In this document: positions 14,201-26,200 of the stretch, one piece after another
Position numbering within the stretch: the first letter of the stretch is position 1
How the letters are laid out: each line of letters opens with the position of its first letter
Translations under genes and position numbers: made by a program
Assembly (NCBI GenBank): GCA_037833965.1
Contig: AP031351.1
Location: forward strand, 2,058,501-2,122,500
Origin: Marchantia polymorpha subsp. ruderalis
Taxonomy: Eukaryota; Streptophyta; Marchantiopsida; Marchantiales; Marchantiaceae
DNA length: 64,000 nucleotides
Direction: 5' to 3'
The notes under the pieces: model-generated
What the model was told of the DNA's origin: nothing
Databases searched by the model: none
Seen by the model: only the letters and a program-made list of their open reading frames with translations

Positions 14201-15752
14201 GAAAACAGAAACAACACAAAGAGCAACAAATGTCACATATTTAACTGTCTATTGAGGAGTTTGAATTCTCTAGCAGCTGTGACTCCCATAAATATTGTAG
14301 GTGCTAAGTCCGAAGGAGTCACAATGCAATGTAAATCACACAACAATCCTAAAATTCTACAATCCAGCATCACAAAGGTCGATCGCAAACCTGTCTTAGT
14401 ATTCAGGGGAGAAAATTCCTAAAAGATACATTGGAAAACTGCACGAAGTTTCAAATTACGAATTTGCTTAAATCCTGATCTAGCCAATTGCTATTCAGAA
14501 CATCCGAATTGGACTACTAACTTGGATGCGGTATCTTCGACAAACCGAAGTACCTCTCATATGGTGACAAAACTCTCAGTACACATACGCGCGGAGAATA
14601 CAGGCTCAAAACTCAGAAAACTAACTATCGAGAATCCTTCGATGCCGAAGCCTTGAGCTCCTTAATTCCTAACTGACACTAAGATGTCACTCACTCTAAT
14701 GCGAGCTCCAAACAAGCATACCGCCCGCAGAGTCGGCAGTTGCCGTGCTATCCGACTTTTGATCTAAACCTAACCTACGCAAAATGTCCGTCAGCTTCAA
14801 CTCCAAATTCGCCATTGCCTCACACGAACTGGTTAGAAACGCATCTAACTTCATAGCTAATTGACGTTGCCCACTAACACTACACACTATCATTGCGGTC
14901 GCGCGACGCTCCAGATCTCGTAACTCCAACCATTTTTGTGTCTCGATCTGCCATAATACAAATCCACGCTGACACCAATTCACCTTCTTTATCAAGGCGT
15001 CGTTTGTCTGCGTCACTAACTGCATATTCTTCTCCTCCGCCTCCGATAGTTTTGCCTCCATCTCGCATAGCTTCTCCTTGGCCGACGATCGCTGACATCT
15101 CATCTCATTGCACTTGGCCTCCAATCTCTCTATCACCTCCTGGTCCAAGATCCTAGTAGCCTCACACTTCTTGAGAGCATTCACCTTCTCTGCCACCTCT
15201 ACTGCATGCGCTTGATCCTTCTTCTCCAAATCCGTAGTCAGCTCGTCTACTCTTCGCGACTCCTCGTTGCAAGCTACCTGAGACGCCTCTAGTCTCTCCC
15301 GAAGATCGACTGTCGCACATCTGGTGACATCAATGTCAACCCCAAGACTCTTATAAGTCTAAAAAAAAAGACTTCCGCAACTCCACCTCTCCGGCCAATC
15401 TTCTCCGAAGTACCTTGTATTTCGTCTCTATCTCCCGTAGCTGCCTGTCATTCTCTTCTACTATGTGAGCCGTTGCCACCTTCACTCGCGTCATACTACG
15501 CATTAACTCCACGCAAGATCCGACATTGGTGGTACCTACATACTTCTCAAGCTTGTTCTCGAGATACTGAAGAAGATGTATCACTTGTTCACACAACATG
15601 TCCGCAGCATTGATTCCTCCCGATTGAATCTCTTCTGCTGAAGGATCTTCGCCCGTTCCCATGGAAGTCCAAGATCACGCCACCGACTACTGCGCAGTGG
15701 TCTCTATAGATATGCCTTCCATTACTCTATGCGCTATCTTCTCCACCGAGTA

Positions 15753-15760
15753 CTCCTCTG
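15753..15760. repeat. Left 8-bp target-site duplication of the hAT element
   Basis: CTCCTCTG directly precedes the left inverted repeat. It matches CTCCTCTA at 19059-19066 in seven of eight positions, as expected for an hAT insertion that has aged. Confidence 0.88.
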
Positions 15761-18700
15761 CAGTGACTGACATCCGGCAGTCGAGACCCGCACCTGTGAG
15801 TATACCTGCTTACCCACGGGTGGAGTGCAATCACGGGTGCACCTTGTTGCAACGGGCGGGTGTTCACCGAATATCAACAGCAGACGGGTACAGCTATAGG
15901 TGATCATTTTCAATTAAGGTGTGGGTGCGGCTACGGGTGTAACAACACATATGCACGAATAAATCAATGGGTTTGGTTGGATTTGTTTTGATTTGTGGCG
16001 GGAATTCCACGCCGTTCTCAGTCAATTTTTTGCCAGCACCATTCAATCTCGTTCGCAATATGAACCATCAAATGAAGCAATTTTCCATATACTTAAAAAT
16101 ATGGGTAAGAACCCAAAATATTGTGAACTACACAACTTGCGGACTCCGTAGCTGCTTGGCCTTTGCCAAACTGCCTGTGCCTGTAGCTTGACATCGAGCT
16201 TGTTTGCCCTCGCTTGCTACATCCATAATGAAGGCTCATGAGGTGAAGAAGAAGCTTCAGAAGTCATTGCTCGAAGCTGAAATGCCCGACCACGTTGTCG
16301 TCAGTTGGCCACAGAAGGAGCAGCTGTCGTCAAATAGCATTTGAAATAGGTTCAGCCCTATCGTTCGCATCTGCGATAACCAACACGTGGAGGTGTAGGA
16401 GTCGGATGCGATCACGATCACCTTCGTGGGGTGCAAAAAGTGCAGCACACCATATTCGTGGACTTCGTCTCGTGGTACTTAGTCATTGCGCAAGCACAAC
16501 TGCCTGCCGAAGTCAGTCGCTGCGAGCTCATCGCACTCGATAGTGCAGTTCGCACGTCCAAACGTTCAACCAGTTGCCGCCCAGAAGTAGATGGTCGTGA
16601 AGTCGTGTGCCGCCATGTGCGCCGTCGACATGCGCCCGTTCGCTATCGTCTCCAGCGAAGGCTTTCAGTCCTTATTACAGACAGTCATGAACATTGGCGT
16701 CGCTTCCAAGAACCCCATTCAGATTAAGTATCTCCTCAGCGATGATGTGACGGTCAAGACGTATCTGACGATTCGCCAAGTCCTCATCGTCGAACTTCAG
16801 ACGCACTTTCAGGACAGGATGGACGCTGGGTGCACTCTCGATATCTAGACTGAACCATTGACCAGCATCGCGTACATGTTGGTGACGATGCACTACATTG
16901 ACGCCGCCTTCAAGCACAACGCCCACACACTGTAAGTTGACCAATTCCCAGAAGTGTCACACACAACTGTGGCCATTCTCAAAACCTTCAAACAGTACAT
17001 CATCTCGTTCACAGGAGAGTTTGACAACAGGAACGGGCCGGTCAAGGAGCAGATCAGGGTCACCACGGACCATGCCTCAAACAACTATGGAGAAGATGAC
17101 TTGCCTTCCGAGTTCCAATGGAATGGTTGTGCGGATCACTCGATCTGCACTTGCGTGTCGTTCGTCCTCGACAAGCGGACGAGCATCGTCAACGGCAAGA
17201 AGTTGAAGCCGTACTACCAGTTCTATGCTAACGCTCCGCTTTGTTCAACATGCTCGACAACTGCAATACGCTCGTCACGTACATGAAGCGGGTATGGCTC
17301 AACAAGCAGCTGATGCCGAAGCTCAAGCAGGCCGTGGCGACCCGCTGGGTTGGCATCTTGATTATGACAAACAGTATTGATTGCGAGTCCGAGAGCCACC
17401 AAGAGACGCTCGCCCTCCGCCACCAGGAGCAGAAGATGGACGTCATCGACCTGCCGCTCCTACATGAGCTGATGTTGTTCCTTAACCTCTTCCAGATCGC
17501 CACGAAGGAGCTCGAGGCGTTCAAGACTCTGACGTTGCATCTGGTAACCCACAAGCGGAAGGTGCTGTTGGAACACTACGAAATTGTGGACGAGCAGCGC
17601 GTGGTGAAGGACAAGGACGGCGTCGAGGTGACGCTCCCACCTGATTCCAAAGACTTGGTGAACATCAAAGATCTCATCAAGGACCAGATCCTCGAGAAGT
17701 TTATGCTAACGGCCCTACATGCGGCGGCGACGTACCTCGACCACCGTCAGAAGCCGATCATCAGCGAGCTGGAAATCGACGACGAGCTTCAACGCGAGGC
17801 CATCGCAATAATCAAGTTCACGATGGTCCGAAACAACACTCCAACCCTGACCATTGACGATAAGCGTCTCGTCATGGCCACTGCTTGCAACCGCCATCCC
17901 CGTAAACTGAAGCGTGCTGCCATCCTGGTCGTCTTTCCTCGCCGCTGCATCAACGATTTCTCGAGCAACGACAATGAGGATGATCATGACAATATGGATA
18001 ACGTTCCGAATGCGGCGACTTTGGAGATCCTAGTCATAGCCGCGCTGCATGCGTACGAGGCGTACACGCTCTCCAAGTCCGAGAAGAAAATGATGAAAGA
18101 GACCAATGAGGGGATCTCCAGAACAGGGGGATTCTGCTTTGGTGGAAGTCGAAAGCATCAACTTGGCCCATCTTGGCGCGAGCTGCACGATCCATCCTTG
18201 CAGTATCGGCGACCAGCGCCATTTCAGAGAACAACTTCTCCGACACCGGTAGCACGGTCTCAAAGAAGCGCAACCAGCTGAAACCTTCCACGGTGAACAT
18301 CCTGATGTTCGAACATGGACCTGATCAAATAGAAAAAATGTTATGATTCCACAAACGATCGATCACATCCCTGGACCGACAAGTAGTGTTTATTAACAGA
18401 TATCATGAAAACTCTGGCGGTTAATGAGAACTGCCTCTATCTTTTTTTCTTGAATCAAGTCAAAATCCCATGAACTTGAAATCTAATCAAATCCATACAC
18501 AGAACTTCCAAATTGTTCTCTGATGATACCTTCTCTACATTCATTCTTAAATTTATCGAAGGAGCATTCTACTGAATTTTAATCAAGTACAACGTTAGAA
18601 ACTTTAGAATGACAAAAGTGAACCAAAGGGAATGGAAATGATCTGAACCCACAAGCAGACGACCAATCTTGTCATCTTTCAGTCTGTCTGGAAAAACACC

Positions 18701-19058
18701 ATCCCTTCATTCGAGCAATCACCGACCTATCTTTAATAGTTCAGTGAAGAGTAAAAGTTTCCAGTATCAACTCAGTGATTACCTAAACATCTCATAATGA
18801 AAGTAGACTTGCTAAGGTGTGTGAATCCCTACCCTTCTGCTAAGATAGCAGTTAACACTGTTGTCCACATTCAATGAGCAAATAGTTTCCCTTCACCGAC
18901 TGACTTCGGGTGCGGGTAGCGCACACAAGCACGGGCATGGATCGGATGCGGGTGCAAATTTTTGAGCCTTTGTGGGCGGCTACGGCTGCGGGTACGTCGG
19001 GATGCTCGTGGGTGGGCACGGTCGCAAGCGAACTTTCTCAATCGAATGTCATTCACTG
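15761..19058 (+). mobile_element. hAT superfamily DNA transposon with both ends
   Basis: The left end begins CAGTGACTGACATCCG. The right end, read on the minus strand, begins CAGTGAATGACATTCG. These 16-bp inverted repeats differ at two positions. An 8-bp target duplication flanks them, a length diagnostic of hAT elements. Subterminal sequence at both ends is rich in related short GGGTGCGGGT/CGGGTG words (about 15790-15940 and 18905-19020), typical of transposase binding arrays. The 3298-bp interior carries an hAT transposase on the plus strand that is no longer open. The element lies inside the liverwort repeat ORF and is therefore younger than that copy. Confidence 0.92.
16230..18346 (+). 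pseudogene. hAT transposase, broken
   Basis: The plus strand of the hAT element encodes a degenerate transposase. Recognisable parts in order: a poorly preserved N-terminal zinc-finger-like region (16260-16560), a catalytic-core segment with the TTDHASNNYGED stretch near 17055-17100 (the conserved Asp-containing hAT motif), the WNGCADHSICTCVSFVLDKR segment, an ATRWVGI motif near 17340 (hAT R-W block), and a C-terminal dimerisation domain reading SATSAISENNFSDTGSTVSK and KRNQLKPSTVNILMFEH just before the stop at 18344-18346. The coding sequence is interrupted by stops near 16846 and 16933 and by frame changes near 17235 and 18130, so no functional protein is expected. The central open stretch is 17241-18130. 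Confidence 0.88.
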
Positions 19059-19066
19059 CTCCTCTA
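19043..19066. repeat. Right inverted repeat and target-site duplication of the hAT element
   Basis: Positions 19043-19058 are the inverted counterpart of 15761-15776 (14 of 16 matches). Positions 19059-19066 (CTCCTCTA) are the second copy of the target duplication. Confidence 0.88.
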
Positions 19067-20600
19067 TGTCTAATGACACAGTTAGCACCTCTGTAGAATT
19101 CTTCGAAGTAACTCTTACCCTGGCTTCAGCCGAAGGAACTTGATTGCGTGTTGAGGTTCCTTCCTCCTTCATTATGGCCTTACCTTTCTCCTTCCTTGTT
19201 GCCCAGCGCTTCACCACTGTCGAAGGTCTCACATCAAAAGTCTAAATGTACTTCTCCGAAGGCACATCCTTCTCTCTCACCGCGGTCTTTGCTTCCAACT
19301 CCGCCCCCTCTTCCGAAGGAAAACGGTCTTGCGACGCATCAACATTGCTATCCGTGCTGCTATCAGCCTCAAGTATCAACTTTCATCTTTGTCCAAGCCC
19401 GAGCAATAGGCTTTTTGAACTTGGTAGGAACTAGTCTGTGCTCACACTCTTCTGTCATAGTGATCTCCTGGAGCTTTCTTCTCTTCCGTGGTCACTCTTC
19501 TCGCCTGTCCCTAGGTGCCTCTGTCCTCCACGGAGACGAATCAATATGCTCGTCCTCTGTATCAGTGTTGACCTTGTTGGCACACATAACCTCTCCTCGC
19601 GCGTGAATTCACATCAAAAACTTCTTTCTCTCTGCATTAGTTATCAACCTCATTCCTCTATAGAAATTAATAAAAAAACGGATACATGTAATTGGCTGAT
19701 CCTTCGGGAAGTACACTAATGTTTTGCCGGGTGGCTAACCAGAATATTCGCGCCAAGTGAATTTGGTTATATCGTAGCACTCGTTCCACGAATCTAGCTT
19801 GCCAAGTCATCATGTACGTGATCCGATAAAATTGAAGTATCTGCATCAACGTCATCGCCACATTCCTCCTCAAACAATCGTGGTACCCTGTGGTTTGATA
19901 TTCGGTCTTGCCGGTGCGCGGGTTCTTGAATAAGGCTGCATATGACTTCTCTTTAGCTCGCGTTACCTTGACGCTGCCACTATCAAAGGTAAGATTGTCA
20001 TCATTTCCTGCGCAACTCCCCATGACTTTTGTCTAGTCCCAGATTTGCCAAGTCTTAGGATTTCCTCGATAGCCCGGTGGTTTTGGAGCGCCACCGTTGT
20101 CCCACTCCTGTACCATCGCTACATATACCCAATTTCAGCAAGAATTCAAGTTTTGAGAGAATCAACTCACCACGATACGCTTGCAATCCCGCCTCCGGAG
20201 GTCTTAGTGCGGCGAATCGACTTGCGCCTGGTCACCCCATAGCTGCTTCCGTCAGTTCGAGCTTCCGCATCACAATGTCCCTTCAATAGTGTGATCGTGA
20301 AATGTGGGAGTCAGACTCGCGCCCGCGCGGGTGTAACTTGCCGTCGCATCGGTAGAATCAACTCGTGCGGATTGAAGGTGTCGCCATTCAAATTTCTTTC
20401 CCGTGCGGCACCATCTTTTACTCCACTCGTGATACTTCACAGTCATCACCGCTGATACCGAATACCCTCTTCCAAAGTCTGATCTAGATCTTCGGAGAAC
20501 TTGGATCTCCGTCCCTTCCTTCCGTAGCTCGAGTCCCACTAGTCTGTTCCTTCGGCTTTGGCACCAACAGGTCAAGCTCTGCTTAGGGCAATCCTTCATA

Positions 20601-23297
20601 TTACCTACTTCTACTTCACATCTATACTAAAAGTTCTTATTCCATCCTCTTCTAACTACTACTATCTAGAAAGTTAAAACTTACGTGGATTTTACTACCT
20701 TATTTCCAAAAAAATGGAAAAACTGCACTACCACAATTCTCACGTACCTGAAGAGTACTAAATATTATGCTTACTAAATACTTATTACATTGTCAAATCC
20801 TTGCTAGTCTACATTGATGTCTACTATAAACAAGATTTTGATCACAAAAAATTTATAAATGGATACGTGGTTACACTTGGTGGTGTTTGCATAAATTGAA
20901 AATGTACCTTGCAAAAGTACATAATTTAATATATTGCGAATATTCAATATGTAGCCACAGTAGAAACAATAACCTATTTGATTGCTTCAGCAATGTCTAT
21001 TTATCTCTATTTATATTTATATTATCATGTTTTGGGTACAAATTAATTCTAATTTGTTTAAAAAGTGAAATTTGTTATGTTTACTTGATCTTGAGAATAA
21101 TTGTGTATTGGGAAGATTGTTAGGTGTACACTTTGTCCACAACAGGGATGGGTTTAAGGGATTGAATATGTGATTGGTACTATTTAAGGTGCTCGCTGCC
21201 TTAAGGCGGCGAGCACCGTATTGAAGTATGTAACACTACGTGATTGATTTTTCCTGTGATGGTGTGACTATCTGACAAATATTACTAACATGGTTCAAAC
21301 ATGTAACTATATTGAAGATGGTATACATCGTTCAAATTGAATAACTTTACCAAAACACATATAATGGTATTGAGTGTATATCATAGAAATGTAAGAAGAA
21401 ATTAGGAGGATGTATGTAATAGATGTTTTGAGAGTCATGAGAAGTAAAAATTATATCGTAACACCTCAATTCTTTGTGAAATGCGAAATGCAACAACTGA
21501 ACTATTATCTGCACCAGTTTGGGATCGATTTTTGACCTGTATATTTCAGAGGAGTGGTCTTACTTTGCGCTTGTCTTATTTTTTTTAAGTGAAAATAGTT
21601 GACAAGTTTAATTTGCTAAAATGGAGCAAATAGAGAGTTTTAGATTTTAGATAAGAGATTATTGTTCATGGATAGTGAATGAAATGTATTCAGACCACCA
21701 AGACCCCCAATGACTTTGACATGAACGGCCGACACGCATTTCAGCTGATAGTAAAAGTGCTGATTCAGTCTCTTTCTTCGGTGGTGCGGCGGATAAATAG
21801 GGAATGTTAAGTGCGGTTGCACATTCTGGAAGCACAGCACAATCTTGTACTTTAATCATAGTTCCGTTAAGTAAGGACTACGAGTTCAACCAACCGTGCT
21901 CCATAACCTGACCATTTCCAAATGAGGGCATAAAAAATTCAAGAGAATGAGAATTCTCGTGGATTTACGTCATTACGAAATCAAATCCGTTAACCATCTC
22001 ACATTTCGTGGTGTTTCCCCTTTAAAACTCTGAATTTAATGTCATGCACTTAAAACCATTACGATTACCTCGATAATTGATCGAAACGAACTGGTAGCAT
22101 GGCTGACTGATACCATTGTATTTAGGACGTTGCGAGATTAGGAGGGCAGTCCGTGAGTGGTATCGTATATTCCCAGAGATCGTCCTTGCTTGTCAAATCC
22201 CACACTTGTACAGGCTCTGGTAAGTGCATATATTCTGTGCCAGGAAAATATCACATCAATAACTCAGATCGAATCTTCACACACTTGTCTTCAGATAGAA
22301 AAGACTCCGCCTTAAGTTCTCACACCAAGCCAATTGCCATACGGTATTACAGATTCAGCCTTCGAGATCATTCCGCACCAAGAAATTGAATTCAACAGCT
22401 TGTCTTGCGGCGACAGTCGAGCCGTGAGTCACCACCAGCATCCAATCTTAACCATAAGGACAGAGCTGCCCTGGAGGTAGTACTTAAGTTACAGCTTGAA
22501 TAACGTGACAGGAACGACAAAATCTGAGACGATGATCTGCGGTCTGAAAACTGTTTCCTGTATCTTGAGAAAGTCTTTTTACAATTATCTCCCAAGAGAT
22601 CTCCAGTGCCGGCGTAGTTTGATGATGGAGACGCCCAGATCAGCCACACACCATTTGCAAGTGTCCTGCACGAACTTCTCTGGTTTCGGAGGTGCAGAGG
22701 GCATTAGCAATGGAGATAACTAACACGTAGTGGAGTTCTAGCAAACCAGAAAGTTACTTCGTTGAAGTTTAGTACTGAAAGTGGTCTAAACAAAATAATA
22801 CAATGGTCAGTTGCGCGAATTGCCTTTGCTAGCCAGCAAGGCATAAATGAAACAACATACGCCGAAAACAAAGTGTAAATTTACGTTTCAAGTCAATCGT
22901 TCGGCCAGAAAACAGCAGAATGAATGCTGCAAACCTCATTTTCGTCATTCGACAGTCATACTCCATGATGGTGTGCTCGTGGTGCTCCACAATGAATTTC
23001 ATTATCTTTGGTCAGACTAAGACATTTACTGCAATCTTGACATCCTCAAACTTAGCGCCGAGGATTATCATACAACAATTTAATGGGATTGATCAATTTT
23101 ACATTCTTCAAATGAATCAAAAGGTGAACCTTTAACTCTAAATTTTAATATACAAAGCTAAAGGGACCTGTCTGTACCTAGATGACCTAACTGATGATGC
23201 ATTCACATCTCAAAGACAGCTCACCTGACTCAAACAGTTTATCCGCTTCCCTACAAAACAACTAGCAGCACGGGCAGGTTTCCTTCATGGTCAAAAT
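20601..23297. other. Intergenic and probable MED13 3' UTR; no further gene recognised
   Basis: 20.6-21.6 kb is AT-rich with only chance open frames. From about 22.9 kb up to the MED13 stop, the sequence probably belongs to the MED13 3' UTR. Short frames near 21640-21860 and 22153-22720 carry no motif I recognise. The one striking structure is the palindrome at 21188-21217. Confidence 0.5.
21188..21217. repeat. 30-bp GC-rich near-perfect palindrome
   Basis: The sequence reads GGTGCTCGC-T-GCCTTAAGGC-G-GCGAGCACC. It equals its own reverse complement except at one symmetric pair of positions and is centred on TTAA. It stands out as an isolated GC-rich island in AT-rich DNA. It could form a cruciform or be a fold-back remnant; no function is shown. 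Confidence 0.85.
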
Positions 23298-26200
23298 TCA
23301 CACCGGAGTATGAGGATGGCGAGGAAATCCCTGCTCTACATCGAGGTAGCTTAGAAGCCTCCGTAACCGTTGAGCCACGTGACAATGAAAGGGTAAGGGG
23401 GAGTGTCGAAGATTAAGACTCGGACTCACGGTCAGCCAAGATAATGCATGCACCTGGGCAGCCACTGATGATACAGTTCGGTGTGCCTCCATATTTGAGG
23501 AATCCTTGTTGATGTCTTTGAGAGACTTGGTATGTGGGAAAGAAGATACAGAACTGGACTCTAAGCTTAAAGGATTTCCTGAAAAAGCAATTAGTCCAAC
23601 ATGGAGTGTGGAAGGCCATTCTTCTTTGATGGCCTGCTGTACAAACTCGCTCATGGGAGATGGTGTAGGTGGAGATATCACGTAAGCAGAAGCTAGGGCT
23701 GAAACTATTGGACTGCCTTGCAGAAGTTGGGCAATAGGAGGCAAATTAGGAGGAACCACTGGTGACTGCCAAATTATCGGTGTAAGAAATCGTGGAGTGT
23801 TTGTGGGAACTAACAGGTAGGAAGCACCCGTATTTGCCAGGGTTTTAACAGTACTGACTCCAGTGATGCCACTACTGCTAGAATTTCCCACTGAACCAGC
23901 GGGCCAAGTAGCTGATGCTGAGCCTCCCTGACCTGGACCTGCGGTGCGGTAGTCATACGACATATCAGATAAGACAACTTCTCCACGGCTTGTTGTTAAA
24001 CAGGGCATGTGGTATACCACAACTGTAGAAGTACAGATCCTGCATTAAAAGGTGCATAGACTAAAAGTAGAAAACTAGAAGATGATCTAAGGAGAAAGCT
24101 TTAGAGATATGATAAATTTCTTACCTGACGAAGGTGTCAAATCCGAGACACAAATAGTCTGCAAGGCGTGTTCCACCCGAACTGATACCAGACTTATGCT
24201 GCTGACCCATTGAAATAGACCCTTAGAGTCCAGGCCCGACTGACTAGAACCCAGTCCCAAACCTTGTCCTTGCCTTCGAGGAAGATTCATCCCCATTCCT
24301 GAGGACTTGTTGCGAGATGTATATGATGAGGAAGGGTTTGGAGAGGGAGGCCTGCTACTACTGCTGGCTAAACCTAAAGTACGATCAGAAAGGTACGCAA
24401 TATCTTGGTTTTGGAGAGAGGAGTTCCCGTTGAGTGCCCCAGGCCATAATTGCACAGGCCACCTCCTTGAATCGTCGCCTCCCATAAGCATCACTGTCCG
24501 ATACCAATCTATAAAAAATAAAACTAGGACATAAGATCAAACATGCTAAACTTTCACACGAGGTGGGAAGGGGCAAGAAATTTTAAAATAAAATCAGAAC
24601 ATCAGTTCACACTATGTAAACTTTCACATGAGGCGAAAAAGGGGCAAGAGGGAAAAAAATAAATGTTAACATGTTAAGCCTTTGAAGCGACATATCAAAG
24701 ACTGGATCAATGTGGTCACAGAGAAAGATTGTGAGTTGAAGACAAACTAAAATTCAGGCAGACGTGCATACCTTGACATTCCCTTTCCGTGAAATCACCG
24801 AGGCGAGATATCATTATATTCCGTGGCCGTTGACTGCCGGCTTCAGCGGCCATTGTCAACAACTGCAACCCTTGATGCAAAACTTGGGTGAATAGAATTT
24901 GAAGACCAGCATCCTTGACGGCACCCACTAGAGGTAATACGTGAATGTCAAGTAGTTCACCTCGAGAATCAGTCCAAACAGAAATGAGCCATTGCCAATC
25001 ATCTGTCCACAGGTAACAACAGTGCAAGTCTGCGGCTGGCTGACTGCCACTGCCTTGGGAATCCCCATCTGCCCCTTCTGCACCTGCCCCAGGTTCTGAT
25101 AAACCTGGAGTTAACCCTGAGGTACTTCCCGTTGCTTCATCCGCAGAGGATCTCAAAGAATCCTTTCCGCCGGAACGCAGTGAAAGATAATTTGCATTTG
25201 TATCCGGAATTCCAGGCTCTGCTAGAATGAACAAAGGCTCATACAAAAACCGACCAGCTTCATTACTAGATGCATCACCCACCAAAGAACCTCCATCTGT
25301 TACGGATGAGTCACCAAACCTTGACGTTGCTGACTGCCACCCACCATCCCAACTACTCCTAAGACTAGATTCAATCCCCATATTTACTGCACTGTTTCTA
25401 ACAGTATTACAGTCCTTCCACATACCTGGCAGAGTAGTGCCACTTTGCAAAATCCCAGAGCGAACCCGAGATGATGGCAACGAGGGATGCAAGCTCTCAG
25501 GAAGGGCAATTTTCCGCTGTATCCGACGAGCCTTGTTGTACACGCCAAATGCCACGTCTCTGAGCGTACTCAGTTCACTGGTAAGAGTAGTACTGGCCTT
25601 CATAACAACCTCGGCAGGCAACACCTGTAAGACGAATCGAGATGTCGAAAATCCTACCACAGGTGACGAACTGCATTCATCTGTTGCGGTTCCCACAGCT
25701 TGACTGTAAGTTGAGGATCTTCGCTCTTTCTCTGATAGTGACAATGCAGATCCAAAGCACTGGGAAGCATCGAGCACAATTTGCAATAATTCCGCTGGTT
25801 CTGATGAAGGCGACACAACGTACACAACCTGCATGCACGCAGAGTGATCTAATGAGCTCACCGTGGTGTAATAACCCTCCTCAAATTTTCCAGACTTATT
25901 TTTGACGTGATGTGTGGACAATTAAAGAAGTAGTAATTACATGACCAATTCGATATCTAAGCCTAGAGGAAATTGTGTGAGCAAAGTACCACGCTTTGGT
26001 CTTGATCAGGATCTCTTTGAGAACTGCTCGGATTAGCTAAAATTGGTACGTTCTTGCAAACTTTTGACAGCGATTTCCGGAACTCGTTGAAATTCCACCC
26101 ACTGTCCATACTGGCCACAAAATCTCCAATCAAAGTGGAAGTTGGAGCAGATTGAGTAGAGGGGCAGGGAGAATCTACAATCATGAAACCTGGTAACACT

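Larger units (their letters stand above)
14300..20600 (-). mobile_element. Multi-copy liverwort-type repeat ORF with coiled coil, fossil, split by an hAT insertion
   Basis: Two blocks on the minus strand, 20600-19067 and 15752-14300, flank the hAT element and read as one repeat family. The distal block contains a region with the motif MTWQARFVERVL (about 19770-19800). The proximal block contains AADMLCEQVIHLLQYLE (about 15560-15610) and a long Glu/Lys-rich heptad segment of coiled-coil character (about 14900-15230), followed by a WQIETQKWLELRDLERRA motif (about 14895-14955). From memory these resemble large, highly copied hypothetical proteins of Marchantia, some linked to transposons; this is recall, not a search. 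Family and mechanism of spread are unknown to me. The copy is broken in several places. Confidence 0.6.
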
